NCBI GenBank assembly: GCA_028382965.1
Contig: JAOEUK010000002.1
Location: 124,001-188,000, forward strand
Source of the DNA: Candidatus Puniceispirillum sp.
GTDB taxonomy: Bacteria; Pseudomonadota; Alphaproteobacteria; Puniceispirillales; Puniceispirillaceae
DNA length: 64,000 bases
Reading direction: 5' to 3'
Positions 18,829 through 27,367 of this stretch are shown piece by piece. Made by a program: the position numbers and the translations under genes. The notes beneath the pieces were generated by a model, which saw nothing but the letters and a program-made list of their open reading frames with translations, was not told where the DNA came from and searched no databases. Position 1 is the stretch's first letter. Each line of letters starts with the position of its first letter.

Positions 18829-19743
18829 ATGTATATCTACCTACCCATTGCGGAAATATCCATGCATATAGGGATCATTATTGGTCTTGGTGGTGCTGTT
18901 GGTTTCTTGTCAGGTTTATTTGGCGTTGGTGGCGGGTTCTTAATGACCCCATTACTGATTTTCTTTGGCATTCCACCAGCCGTTGCTGTTGCCACCGAAG
19001 CAAATCAGATTGTCGCCTCGTCAGTTTCTGGCGTTCTTGCTCACATGCGACGCGCAAATGTAGACTTCAAAATGGGTAGCATTTTGCTGGTTGGCGGAGT
19101 TTTTGGTTCGTCGATAGGTGTAATGCTATTCGCTTTTTTACGCGAAGCTGGTCAAATTGACCTAGTGATTAAACTTTCCTACGTGTTTTTTCTAGGAATG
19201 ATTGGGTTTTTAATGCTGCTAGAGAGCCTGCGGGCTATCATGCGCACCAGGCGTCCCGGCAATCACAAAACTAAACTTCATCAGCATAATTGGCTGCACG
19301 GCTTGCCGCTAAAAATGCGGTTTCGCCGTTCAAAGCTTTATATCAGCGCACTTTTGCCATTAGCAATCGGTGCATTTGTTGGTATTTTAGCTGCAATTAT
19401 GGGTGTTGGTGGTGGTTTTATTATGGTTCCAGCAATGATCTACTTGCTTGGCATGCCAACTTCTGTAGTTGTTGGCACATCGTTATTTCAAATTATTTTT
19501 GTTACTGCAAATGTAACTTTTTTACAATCTGTTCAAACTCAAACTGTTGATTTCGTCCTCGCAGGCCTCCTCCTTCTTGGGGCTGTGATTGGCGCACAAT
19601 TTGGGACAAGAGCCGGTGTGCTACTTAGAGGTGAACAGCTCCGCGGTTTGCTGGCGCTTATGGTTCTTGCCGTTTCCATAAAAATGGGATTTGATCTGGT
19701 TATCCGCCCTGAGCATCTTTTCAGTGTGGAGCTACTAAAATGA
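18829..19743 (+). CDS. TauE/SafE-family sulfite/anion exporter
   Basis: A 304-residue inner-membrane protein with two repeats of about four helices. Each repeat begins with a glycine-rich stretch (FLSGLFGVGGGFLMTPLL and FVGILAAIMGVGGGFIMVPA), the hallmark of the family. Members export sulfite, sulfoacetate or related organic anions. The start is the ATG at 18829; an internal ATG at residue 12 is an alternative. It is coupled (ATGA) to the TIGR02186 gene. Given the sulfonate genes elsewhere in the window, sulfite export is plausible but not shown. Confidence 0.88.
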   Translation: MYIYLPIAEISMHIGIIIGLGGAVGFLSGLFGVGGGFLMTPLLIFFGIPPAVAVATEANQIVASSVSGVLAHMRRANVDFKMGSILLVGGVFGSSIGVMLFAFLREAGQIDLVIKLSYVFFLGMIGFLMLLESLRAIMRTRRPGNHKTKLHQHNWLHGLPLKMRFRRSKLYISALLPLAIGAFVGILAAIMGVGGGFIMVPAMIYLLGMPTSVVVGTSLFQIIFVTANVTFLQSVQTQTVDFVLAGLLLLGAVIGAQFGTRAGVLLRGEQLRGLLALMVLAVSIKMGFDLVIRPEHLFSVELLK

Positions 19744-20507
19744 TTCTTATTCACAAGATACTCATTACCTTTACGTTACTATTCAGCGCAAGCATCCCAA
19801 CGTCTGCTTATTCCAAACAGATCATTGCTGATCTATCAAAATCGAACATCACAATAACCAGCGGATTTCATGGCGTCGATTTACTTTTGTTTGGGGCTGT
19901 CGAAGGAAAACCTGGCGACGATATTCTAGTTGTTATTAGTGGACCACCTACTGATATTGCACAACGAAGAAAAGCCAATCGGGCCGGCATCTGGATAAAT
20001 GTTGAGACAAATGTCTGGCAAGAAGTGCCCAGCTTGTATACGATTTTGACCACCAGTCCTATTAATAAAATAGCCAAACCAGAGACACTTTTCAAGCTCG
20101 GAATTGGAGCTGAAAATATGAAGCTAAAACTCGCTAATAGACCAGAACTAACCAAGAGTGGACTTGTTCCTAAAAAATTGATTGCAGCACTAAAACAAAA
20201 CATGAATAATCTAGACTTATGGTCAAAGGACATTGGCGGCGTGGTGGTAACAAAAAACGTTTTGTTTCGCGCAGAAGTCCATCTGCCTGCAAACATCTTA
20301 TCAGGCGCTTATGATGTTCGCGTGCTTCAGTTCCGTGATGGCATTGCAATCAGCGAGGATAATACCAATCTCCTCATCGGAAAGGGTGGTTTAAGCGCTA
20401 AAATTTATAATTTTGCACACGAGCATTCAGCATTATATGGTATTTTTGCAATCTTATTTGCAGTGGCATCCGGTTGGCTCGCCGCCACAGCATTCAGACG
20501 CGCCTAA
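19740..20507 (+). CDS. TIGR02186 family membrane-anchored protein
   Basis: 255 residues with an N-terminal signal peptide (ITFTLLFSASIPTSAYS), a large periplasmic beta-rich region (LSKSNITITSGFHGVDLLLFGAVEG) and a C-terminal membrane helix (LYGIFAILFAVASGWLAATAF). This family usually follows a TauE/SafE exporter gene, and here the start overlaps the exporter stop by four bases. Function unknown; an accessory subunit of the exporter is the natural reading. Confidence 0.85.
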   Translation: MILIHKILITFTLLFSASIPTSAYSKQIIADLSKSNITITSGFHGVDLLLFGAVEGKPGDDILVVISGPPTDIAQRRKANRAGIWINVETNVWQEVPSLYTILTTSPINKIAKPETLFKLGIGAENMKLKLANRPELTKSGLVPKKLIAALKQNMNNLDLWSKDIGGVVVTKNVLFRAEVHLPANILSGAYDVRVLQFRDGIAISEDNTNLLIGKGGLSAKIYNFAHEHSALYGIFAILFAVASGWLAATAFRRA

Positions 20508-20543
20508 CCATTAGCTTCCTATAAAAACTGGAGACCCAAGACT

Positions 20544-21023
20544 ATGGCAAATGTAAAGAACAAGCAGCCCGTGTTTCTTGTTGTGGTCGATGATAGTGAA
20601 GAAATGCACCAAGCATTGCAGTTTGCTTGTGGCCGCGCCCGCTCAGTTGGCGGCCATGTTGCTCTCATGTATTGTATTCTTCCGACAAAATCCGGGCTCT
20701 GGGCGGGTATCGGTGAACTGATGCGTGAAGAGGCTCGCGAGGAAGCTGAAGCAAAAATGGGTATTCACGCAGATTATGTAAAAAAATTAACTAATAGCAC
20801 TCCAATCCTTTATGTTCGCGAAGGTAACATCAGTGATGAATTACTTAGCCTCATTGATGAAGAGCATGATATTAGTCTGCTTGTTCTGGGCGCTGACATC
20901 CGTGCAGAAACAGCTGGTCCCTTGATTACCTTTTTGATGTCTCGAGGAGCCTCACGCTGCCGAGTACCTATCACCGTTGTTCCCGGAAATTTAACTGACG
21001 AACAGCTTGATGCACTTTTCTAA
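20544..21023 (+). CDS. Universal stress protein (UspA family)
   Basis: 159 residues. The N-terminal strand FLVVVDDSEEMHQALQFAC and the C-terminal LLVLGADIRAETAGPLITFLMSRGASRCRVPITVVPG match the Usp fold; the G-x2-G-x9-G(S/T) ATP-binding motif is imperfect (an SRGASRC segment), so ATP binding is uncertain. It lies 36 bases after TIGR02186 and is probably in the same operon. Confidence 0.88.
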   Translation: MANVKNKQPVFLVVVDDSEEMHQALQFACGRARSVGGHVALMYCILPTKSGLWAGIGELMREEAREEAEAKMGIHADYVKKLTNSTPILYVREGNISDELLSLIDEEHDISLLVLGADIRAETAGPLITFLMSRGASRCRVPITVVPGNLTDEQLDALF

Positions 21024-21052
21024 TCATATTTTTCTGTTTAAAGAAGGGTTCT

Positions 21053-21571
21053 ATGATGAAGTCTATTTTATTACATCTTTTAGGAGTTGGATTCTTAATT
21101 ATGAGTGAAACAAGTACAGCCGAAACTAACAAGATTCTTTTACTAGAAACCAGTCAAGGGCAAGTAGAAGTTACGTTGTTACCCGACATTGCCCCAAATC
21201 ACGTTGCACGAATATCTGAACTTGTCGAATCTGGGTTTTATGATGGCATCATATTTCATCGTGTCATCCCTGGATTTATGGCGCAAACTGGCGATCCAGA
21301 TGGCACAGGCATGGGTGGATCAGGTGAAAAATTAAATGCGGAATTCAGTGATTATGAATATCGATTGGGTACAGTTGGCATGGCCCGATCATCTAGTCCT
21401 GACAGTGCTGATAGCCAGTTTTTTATATGCTTCGACGGCTGCCAGCACCTGACTGGACAGTACACAGCTTGGGGACAGGTTGAAAATGGAATGGAAATCA
21501 TTGAAAAATTGGCTGTTGGTGAGCCACCGGAAGAACCAGATCAGATAATATCAGCAAAATTAATAGATTAA
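21053..21571 (+). CDS. Cyclophilin-type peptidyl-prolyl isomerase, probably periplasmic
   Basis: 172 residues. A signal-peptide-like N-terminus (SILLHLLGVGFLIMSETSTAE) precedes a complete cyclophilin domain: FYDGIIFHRVIPGFMAQTGDPDGTGMGG, MARSSSPDSADSQFFI and HLTGQYTAWGQVENGMEII. The active-site arginine (HRV), the F-M-A-Q segment and the QFF segment are intact. Ribosome site AAGAAGGG. A strong terminator follows. Confidence 0.93.
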   Translation: MMKSILLHLLGVGFLIMSETSTAETNKILLLETSQGQVEVTLLPDIAPNHVARISELVESGFYDGIIFHRVIPGFMAQTGDPDGTGMGGSGEKLNAEFSDYEYRLGTVGMARSSSPDSADSQFFICFDGCQHLTGQYTAWGQVENGMEIIEKLAVGEPPEEPDQIISAKLID

Positions 21572-21609
21572 AAAAAGCTGGCTCTTATTAACAAATATCA
21601 ATCGTTAAA

Positions 21610-21640
21610 AGTTTGGGGTACATACCCCAGACTTTTTTTG
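21610..21640. terminator. Intrinsic terminator between cyclophilin gene and rarD (convergent)
   Basis: A perfect 9-bp stem with one G-T pair, AGTTTGGGG / CCCCAGACT, loop TACATA, followed by seven T on the plus strand. The minus strand ends in TTTT, so it may serve both convergent genes. Confidence 0.88.
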
Positions 21641-21641
21641 G

Positions 21642-22544
21642 TTAGGCTAATGACTTAGTTGTATCTATGGCCTTACCTACCGTAAAAAAATACACTGCAA
21701 TGCCAGCCCATATCATGCCAAATGGTATTAAATCAAACGCAACAAACGGCTCGGCAAAAACAAACACCCCAAGAAATAAATGGGCTGTGGGATTACTATA
21801 AAAAAGTAAACTAGCTGAAGTCATGTTCAGTAGGCTGTTGCCCTTTAAAAACAGCACTAATGGCAGGACGGTGACAACACCAGCAAGTAATGCCAGGCAT
21901 ACATTTGCTGTCCCACCGCCAAAAAATAAGACCTGTCCATCTGCCTTCATCCAAATCAAAAATACAATCGCAAATGGAAATAAAGCTAAAGTTTCAATAA
22001 ACAGTCCCTGTAAGGGATCAAAATCCATCCGCTTGCGCAACACAGCATAAAGCGAAAAACTCCCGGCAAGTGCTAACGAAACCCACGGAACATTCGTCAT
22101 CATCAGTGCTTTGGTTAAAACTCCAAAGCCAACGAATCCAATTGCGATCCACGCCCAAGCAGTAAGCCTCTCATTGAGCACCAGGATTCCTAGCATTACA
22201 GTGCATAATGGATAGACAAAATAACCAAGCGCAGCAGCAACAACCTGTTCAGTTTGAACCGCGTAAACATACATGCTCCAATTCAGCAACAAGAAAAAAG
22301 TTGTAATAGAAAAGTTGATCAAGTGACGACGTCCTTTGATCAACATCCAGATATCACCAAGATGGCCCCTCATCCAACAAATGACAAAAAGCAGCACAGC
22401 CGACCATAAAGAACGTTGTGCAATGATTTCATAAGGATCGGCAGCATCAACAAGATTAATATAAAGAGGCATCATTCCCCATAAAATTCCTGCACTTAAA
22501 GACAAAGTAACGCCTATGGACCTTTTGCTCTTTAAGTTTTTCAT
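21642..22544 (-). CDS. rarD: RarD-type EamA family permease
   Basis: 300 residues with about ten membrane helices and two EamA repeats. The RarD signature region is visible: LSAGILWGMMPLYINLV, EIIAQRSLWS, LNWSMYVYAVQTEQVVAAALGYFVYPL and LNERLTAWAW. RarD proteins were linked to chloramphenicol sensitivity in E. coli; the natural substrate is unknown. It stands alone, with a terminator shared with the convergent cyclophilin gene. Confidence 0.9.
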   Translation of the reverse strand: MKNLKSKRSIGVTLSLSAGILWGMMPLYINLVDAADPYEIIAQRSLWSAVLLFVICWMRGHLGDIWMLIKGRRHLINFSITTFFLLLNWSMYVYAVQTEQVVAAALGYFVYPLCTVMLGILVLNERLTAWAWIAIGFVGFGVLTKALMMTNVPWVSLALAGSFSLYAVLRKRMDFDPLQGLFIETLALFPFAIVFLIWMKADGQVLFFGGGTANVCLALLAGVVTVLPLVLFLKGNSLLNMTSASLLFYSNPTAHLFLGVFVFAEPFVAFDLIPFGMIWAGIAVYFFTVGKAIDTTKSLA

Positions 22545-22614
22545 TAATCACCAATTCTTCATTGTTCAATATATCAGTTATCAAATTGACTTGATTGCAA
22601 ATGAATTTCATGCC

Positions 22615-22633
22615 CGAGTTTGCGCAAAACTCG
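22615..22633. repeat. Inverted repeat in the rarD-csp intergenic region
   Basis: CGAGTTT-GCGCA-AAACTCG is a perfect 7-bp inverted repeat between the rarD start and the truncated cold-shock gene. It has no T-run, so it is not a simple terminator. It could be an operator or part of a structured 5' leader. Confidence 0.35.
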
Positions 22634-22839
22634 TACGCGGTAGAATCATTGCGGACCCTAATTGAGAATTATCGTTATAACTTCACTGTTTTCTTTATTT
22701 AATGCTTTTTTCATGTGTGAATAGTAAAAAGGCTTTATGGAGCTGGAAATATTAAAATTTTACGAATAGTAAAAGTTAAGTTTAGAACATGGGGCTTGGA
22801 TCGAAGACAGGTCAAAGCTAAATTTGCAGACAGGACAAC

Positions 22840-22983
22840 ATGACACAGGGAACTATAAAGTGGGTTAACATTCAAAAAGGGTTTGGCTTTATTAACCCCC
22901 ACAATGGCGGAAATGGCGTCTTTATTCACATCACTGCTGTACAAAATTCAGCCCTCAATGGCTTGAATGAAGGACAGAGGTAG
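22840..22983 (+). pseudogene. Truncated cold-shock protein gene
   Basis: Not in the ORF track. MTQGTIKWVNIQKGFGFINPHNG... shows RNP1-like KGFGFI and a variant RNP2 (GVFIHI) of a CspA-type domain, but a TAG stops it after LNEGQR, at 47 residues. A normal protein has about 68, with a C-terminal beta strand pair ending in a K-x-x-A-x-N-L-like stretch, which is missing. The following 120 bases do not restore it in any frame. A short ribosome site (AGGACAAC) remains. Most likely a pseudogene formed by loss of the 3' third. Confidence 0.75.
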
Positions 22984-23104
22984 TGCATGAGAACTCGTAG
23001 AGTAGCGTAACGGTCAGAAGGCTGCTGTTTAGTTGGCTGTTATCGGGTAGACTTTAGCCACACGCGATCCTTCGGTCTATCAACCAGCTATGCTGCGCCT
23101 GAAC
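22984..23104. other. Unassigned spacer at the end of csp and dmdA-like genes
   Basis: These 121 bases are GC-richer than their surroundings and carry no open frame. They lie between the broken cold-shock gene and the 3' end of the convergent DmdA-like gene. No tRNA, rRNA or terminator could be folded here with confidence. It may be a deletion or insertion scar. Confidence 0.35.
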
Positions 23105-24274
23105 TTAATACGAACAGTTAGTCCACGAATCTGATGTGGCTTTTTTCTTTGATACCTGATTGCTCCAAGTAAAAGGTAAGGATACTGTTTCTGCTGTGCG
23201 AGGACCGTCATCCGTCATTATTTTGAGGTGCCCTGAGGACTCAATCGCTGCCAATTGTATCATGCCAAGGGCAATATTTTTATTCATCCGCGGTGAATAC
23301 GCGTAAGCACTCAAATAGCCAACGACCTCATCATTCTGCAACACTTTTATTCTATCTTCATTCGTCCTAGTCAAATTTTCTCCACTTATGAAAAAGCCCA
23401 TAAATCGTCTTTTGACGCCAGATTTTTTAATATTTAGTAAAGCGCCTTTGCCAACAAACTCATGAACTTGAGCCAAGTCAACAAACCTGTCCATGCCAAG
23501 CTCAAAAGGATTGGTTTTATCATCCGTGTCCGCACCATATGAAACGAGGCCACTCTCAATGCGTTCAACATAATTTGGCGTTCCAGGACCAATATTATAA
23601 GGCTTTCCTGCTTGCAGAACTTTTTCCCAAAGATCATAACCACGGTTACCATCGCGAAGATATAACTCGTAGCCACCTTGCTTTGACCAACCAGACTTCG
23701 ACACTAGAAGCGGGATACCATCAAGGCTTGCCTCACGAAACCCAAAATATTTTAAGTCCTTGACCCAACTACCAAATAAATCAGTTACCACTGCTGAAGC
23801 CATCGGTCCCTGGATAGCAAGAGGTGAGACATCAGGCTCAAAAACTTCTACATTCATTCCTAGTGACCCTGCTATAGCGCTAACCCATAATTGAATATCA
23901 CTATCAGCAATTGATAGCCAGATTTCATCATTCTCAACTTGGAGTAAAACCGGATCATTAATAATAGAACCGTCATGCTTGCACATCGGCACATATTTAC
24001 CTTGCCCGATACACAGTCCATCAAGATTCCGAGGCGTTAAGTAACGAGCAAGTTTTATAGCATCCGGACCCTTGATAGCAACTTGGCGCTCCACAGAAAC
24101 ATCCCACATTGCAACGCCGTTGACCAAGCGCTCGTATTCAGCAACTGGATCACCATAGCTTGTTGGCATGTACATATGATTATAAACGCTAGCTGATGAG
24201 AGACCTGCCTCAAGGCAAGCATTAAAAAATGGACTCTTGCGAACTCTAGTACCTAAAGATAGTTGTATTGTCAT
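23105..24274 (-). CDS. dmdA: DmdA-like dimethylsulfoniopropionate demethylase (GcvT fold)
   Basis: 389 residues from ATG 24274, with a GAGGTG site; the track's start 26 codons upstream has no support. It is a GcvT-fold tetrahydrofolate enzyme. From memory of SAR11 DmdA it shares runs such as VYNHM, WDVSVERQVAIKGPDA, NDPV, LSIADSD, VEPDVSPLAIQGP, SGWSKQGGYELY and ERIESGLVSYG, which separate DmdA from ordinary glycine-cleavage T proteins. DmdA demethylates DMSP to methylmercaptopropionate. No gcvH/gcvP neighbours support a glycine-cleavage role. The last ~20 residues (KKKATSDSWTNCSY) look like a non-family tail running into the scar region. Confidence 0.78.
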   Translation of the reverse strand: MTIQLSLGTRVRKSPFFNACLEAGLSSASVYNHMYMPTSYGDPVAEYERLVNGVAMWDVSVERQVAIKGPDAIKLARYLTPRNLDGLCIGQGKYVPMCKHDGSIINDPVLLQVENDEIWLSIADSDIQLWVSAIAGSLGMNVEVFEPDVSPLAIQGPMASAVVTDLFGSWVKDLKYFGFREASLDGIPLLVSKSGWSKQGGYELYLRDGNRGYDLWEKVLQAGKPYNIGPGTPNYVERIESGLVSYGADTDDKTNPFELGMDRFVDLAQVHEFVGKGALLNIKKSGVKRRFMGFFISGENLTRTNEDRIKVLQNDEVVGYLSAYAYSPRMNKNIALGMIQLAAIESSGHLKIMTDDGPRTAETVSLPFTWSNQVSKKKATSDSWTNCSY

Positions 24275-24390
24275 CAGCACCTCAACGGATATTATAGCAG
24301 AATTGTAAACGGCGCTATTATTGCCAGAAGTGACGGTGATCAATATCCTCATTGCGTCATGTTATTACTTGTTTGTTGTCTAAATTCGCC

Positions 24391-25440
24391 TTATGCAAAA
24401 AAATTAGCAATTTCTGCAGCTAATTGATCAACCTCATCCACTCCGATATCAAGATGGGTGACAAGTCGAATCACATTATTACCCTCACCCAGTAAAATAC
24501 CGCGTGCAGCAAGATATTCACAAAGAGCAACTCCCGAGCCATCGGGAACAGTCATAAATACCATATTTGTGTCAACCTGATCTACGGCAATGGTAACCTG
24601 ATTAATTTTGTTAAGCTGTTCTGCTAACCGGATTGCATGTTCGTGGTCTTGATTAAGCCGTTCAATGTGATTATCGAGAGCGTAAAGTCCAGCTGCGGCC
24701 AAAATACCTACTTGCCGCATTCCACCGCCAACCAGTTTACGCATACGACGCGCCCGCGTGATAAAATCATTTGATCCGACTAACACTGATCCAGCTGGAG
24801 CGCCAAGCCCTTTGGACAGACATAACGACACACTATCTACTGCCTTCACAATATCGCAGGCTGGCACACCAAGTTTGATAGCAGCATTCATAAGCCGAGC
24901 TCCATCAAGATGAACAGATAGCCCACAACCTTTGCCAGCAATCGCAAGTGTTGTAATATCCGCAACATCAAGCACGTGGCCCGATACAGTATTCTCAAGA
25001 CATAATAATCGACTAATTGGACAGTGCAAGTCATCCGGTTTAATTGCTTTTACGATTTGAGCAGCTTTCATGCACCCACGATGATCAGTTGCAATAGCTT
25101 CCATCATCACGCCACCAAGGACAGAAACGCCACCAGCCTCATAACGATGAATATGGTAACAATCACCAACCAACAATTCATCTCCGCGTTGGCAATGCGA
25201 CAGTAAAGCGACTAAATTTGACTGGGTGCCGCTGGGAACAAACAGGCCCGCATCCTTACCTAGAAGGAGGGCAACCCGTTTTTGAAGAGTGTTAACCGTA
25301 GGATCATCGCCATAAACATCATCACCAACCTCAGCAGCAACCATTGCTTCTCTCATCGCGCCTGTTGGTTTAGTAACAGTATCACTTCGCACATCAATAT
25401 AGTGCGACTTATTAATTTTTGATGCTCCTTGATCAATCAT
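24391..25440 (-). CDS. ltaE: Low-specificity L-threonine aldolase
   Basis: 349 residues, PLP-dependent aldolase of the beta-eliminating lyase family, cleaving L-threonine or L-allo-threonine to glycine and acetaldehyde. It shows DVRSDTVTKPTGAMREAM, VGDDVYGDDPTVN, FVPSGTQSNLVAL, HLDGARLMNA and the PLP lysine in SLCLSKGLGAPAGSVLVG. It lies between the DmdA-like gene and a HAD phosphatase, all on the minus strand, and could supply glycine. Confidence 0.93.
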   Translation of the reverse strand: MIDQGASKINKSHYIDVRSDTVTKPTGAMREAMVAAEVGDDVYGDDPTVNTLQKRVALLLGKDAGLFVPSGTQSNLVALLSHCQRGDELLVGDCYHIHRYEAGGVSVLGGVMMEAIATDHRGCMKAAQIVKAIKPDDLHCPISRLLCLENTVSGHVLDVADITTLAIAGKGCGLSVHLDGARLMNAAIKLGVPACDIVKAVDSVSLCLSKGLGAPAGSVLVGSNDFITRARRMRKLVGGGMRQVGILAAAGLYALDNHIERLNQDHEHAIRLAEQLNKINQVTIAVDQVDTNMVFMTVPDGSGVALCEYLAARGILLGEGNNVIRLVTHLDIGVDEVDQLAAEIANFFA

Positions 25441-25496
25441 TGCTTTCGAACCTCTGACAAAAAATCAACTCCATTTTATATTGCGTTTCCACTCTT

Positions 25497-26252
25497 TTAT
25501 TCAGCAGTTTTGTAACGCTCAAAATTCGCCATTAATGCTGGTAATTCGTCAAGTTTTCTTATGAAATTGTTATGTTTTAGATCCGTATGAGCCCAGGTTT
25601 CAACATCATCAGTGACACAAATGAAATCATTAGCTTTAGCGGCAGTAGCTGCTCCATAATCAGCCATAGTATCTCCAACCATCACGCTCGCCTCCGGTGC
25701 AACACCAGCAACATTACAACATTGCAAAAATCCATATGGTTCAGGTTTTGACCCAAAACCACTATCGGCGCCAATCACCACACAAAACAATCCAAGAACA
25801 CCAAGAGCATTCAAATTACTTTTAGCACTATCAGCGCTATCATTAGTCAGAATAGCAAGTATATAACCTTCTTTATGAAGCTTGCGAAGCGGCGTCTCAA
25901 CATCACCTTTTGGAATAGTTTGCTTGCTCCGGTGCAAGGTCAGCAATCCCTTCACATCATTTTGATACTTTTTATCTTGATCTAGCCGGATCATGTTCTT
26001 AGGAAGTATTTGCTGCCAACAGTTACGAATATCAGCAAAGGAACCAGCAGCGAATATACCTTGGGAGTCGATATGTCCGCTTTCATCATTCACGCCAATC
26101 GCCGCGAGCAGATCCTTCACTCCAATATCGTTATCCCAATCATCAGGGAAACGGCTTACCGTATAATGAGCAACGGCACGCGCCACAGGAAGCCACGTAG
26201 CCTCTAAGTCAAGAATTACTCCATCCTTATCAAAAACAATCAAGCCCGTCAT
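25497..26252 (-). CDS. HAD-superfamily hydrolase (phosphoglycolate-phosphatase-like)
   Basis: 251 residues. Motif I is VFDKDGVILDLEATW, with the nucleophile Asp and acid Asp, motif II is ILTNDSAD, and the lysine/motif III-IV region is SKPEPYG then MVGDTMADYGAATAA. An inserted helical cap sits between residues 20 and 110. Substrate unknown; an acid sugar or small phosphomonoester is typical. It begins downstream of a terminator that closes the N-heterocycle operon. Confidence 0.82.
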   Translation of the reverse strand: MTGLIVFDKDGVILDLEATWLPVARAVAHYTVSRFPDDWDNDIGVKDLLAAIGVNDESGHIDSQGIFAAGSFADIRNCWQQILPKNMIRLDQDKKYQNDVKGLLTLHRSKQTIPKGDVETPLRKLHKEGYILAILTNDSADSAKSNLNALGVLGLFCVVIGADSGFGSKPEPYGFLQCCNVAGVAPEASVMVGDTMADYGAATAAKANDFICVTDDVETWAHTDLKHNNFIRKLDELPALMANFERYKTAE

Positions 26253-26365
26253 TGCTGTCTATGGCACCGTAATCGTTGCGCAAACTGCATATTGCGCGAC
26301 AGACTGAACGATGTCCACGCCATAACCAAGTTACTTTTATAAATTCTGATGTGGCCACCTATTAT

Positions 26366-26394
26366 TTAAAAAATCACATACCAATTAAGTGATT
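26366..26394 (-). terminator. Probable terminator of the UPF0280-HNR operon
   Basis: On the minus strand AATCAC and GTGATT form a 6-bp stem around an 11-base loop, followed by six T. It overlaps the UPF0280 stop codon, marking the end of the operon. It is AT-rich, so it is only moderately convincing. Confidence 0.5.
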
Positions 26395-27364
26395 ACTTGC
26401 CAATCACAAAGCTGCGCCCCTGCAGACGCGCAAAAACAGCAGTTATTTGTCCTGAAATATACATTGCATTCGCAAGGCTAGCACCAGATGCAAGCGCCCT
26501 ATCAACTTCATCATCCGTTAACACGTCTACTGCGACTGTTACCAGCCGATCTCGAAGGTCACTATCAGGAGCCAACAAATTTGCAGGCTGGCGTGATATA
26601 GCAGGCGACGGCACATTGATCGCATTCGCAATCAATGTCGCTGCAACATCTGCATCTGCAGCTGTCTTTGCCAAAACAGTTACTGAATCAGCAATGCCAA
26701 GCGAATGGCTTCGTCCACGCCACCCACTTGTGGCAATACCACCAATTTGGTCTTTTTGGACAAGCCTAATCCGGCCATCAAGAGGCATTTTACCCAACTG
26801 CTTACCATGAGCCAACATCACAGAATCACTCAAGTACACATTGCGATCATCGGCAACCCCAACATCAAAGTACGCATCTTTGCTTAAATACAGCGCGATA
26901 TCCCCACTATTATTAACACTAACGCGCTCTAAGCCATCGCCCATAGTATTCAAAATATGATCTGCAACACTGCCAGCAACAGCAACCATTGGGGTGATGT
27001 AGTTTTCTTTTTTATAGCAACTAAGGTAAGGTCGAATGGCGCGGTCCATCCTCTGGGCAACCAAGCCTTTTAAATCAGGCGGCAGCAACACTTCTGCTGG
27101 TGAACGCAACACAGGCAGTTCTTCGACAAGATTTTCCAGAAGGTTACAGAAAGCATCAGCAGCGTAAGCATAGGCGTTTGCCACCGCATCAGCTGCACCT
27201 TCAGCATTGATTATTAGATCAATTGGCCCGTGCTGGAGATGCAATCGATGATCAAGCCAGTTTGCTTGAGCCCCCCCTGGCATTTGCACCGGCACACCAA
27301 CTGCCGTTGGTAAATGTGCGGTTATTGGAACTGCTTTCCACGGATGGATTGTACCCTGCAACAT
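26393..27364 (-). CDS. UPF0280 protein (ApbE superfamily), candidate flavin transferase
   Basis: 323 residues, COG2122-like. The C-terminal half carries VAVAGSVADHILNTM, VNNSGDIALYL and GRSHSLGIADSVTVLAKTAADADVAATLIAN, which mirror ApbE motifs (the N-x-GGD-like strand and the ADS-T-V metal/FAD region). ApbE enzymes attach FMN covalently to threonine in target flavoproteins. It starts 3 bases after the 6-hydroxynicotinate-reductase-like gene, a protein type reported to hold covalent flavin, so a maturase role is attractive but inferred. Function otherwise unknown. Confidence 0.75.
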   Translation of the reverse strand: MLQGTIHPWKAVPITAHLPTAVGVPVQMPGGAQANWLDHRLHLQHGPIDLIINAEGAADAVANAYAYAADAFCNLLENLVEELPVLRSPAEVLLPPDLKGLVAQRMDRAIRPYLSCYKKENYITPMVAVAGSVADHILNTMGDGLERVSVNNSGDIALYLSKDAYFDVGVADDRNVYLSDSVMLAHGKQLGKMPLDGRIRLVQKDQIGGIATSGWRGRSHSLGIADSVTVLAKTAADADVAATLIANAINVPSPAISRQPANLLAPDSDLRDRLVTVAVDVLTDDEVDRALASGASLANAMYISGQITAVFARLQGRSFVIGK

Positions 27365-27367
27365 AGT

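Noticed and set aside
18750-19079. 109-residue plus-strand ORF overlapping the TauE exporter start
   Set aside because: Its translation is Trp/Cys-rich nonsense from the exporter's other frame.
22735-22944. 69-residue minus-strand ORF over the cold-shock region
   Set aside because: It is the antisense of the truncated csp gene; the plus-strand frame has the clear KGFGFI cold-shock motif.
22984-23104. Possible structured RNA or rRNA/tRNA fragment in the GC-richer spacer
   Set aside because: I could not fold a cloverleaf or match a known RNA; only short, unconvincing pairings.
23105-24274. Calling the GcvT-fold gene a glycine-cleavage T protein
   Set aside because: No gcvH or gcvP nearby and sequence runs recall DmdA more than GcvT.
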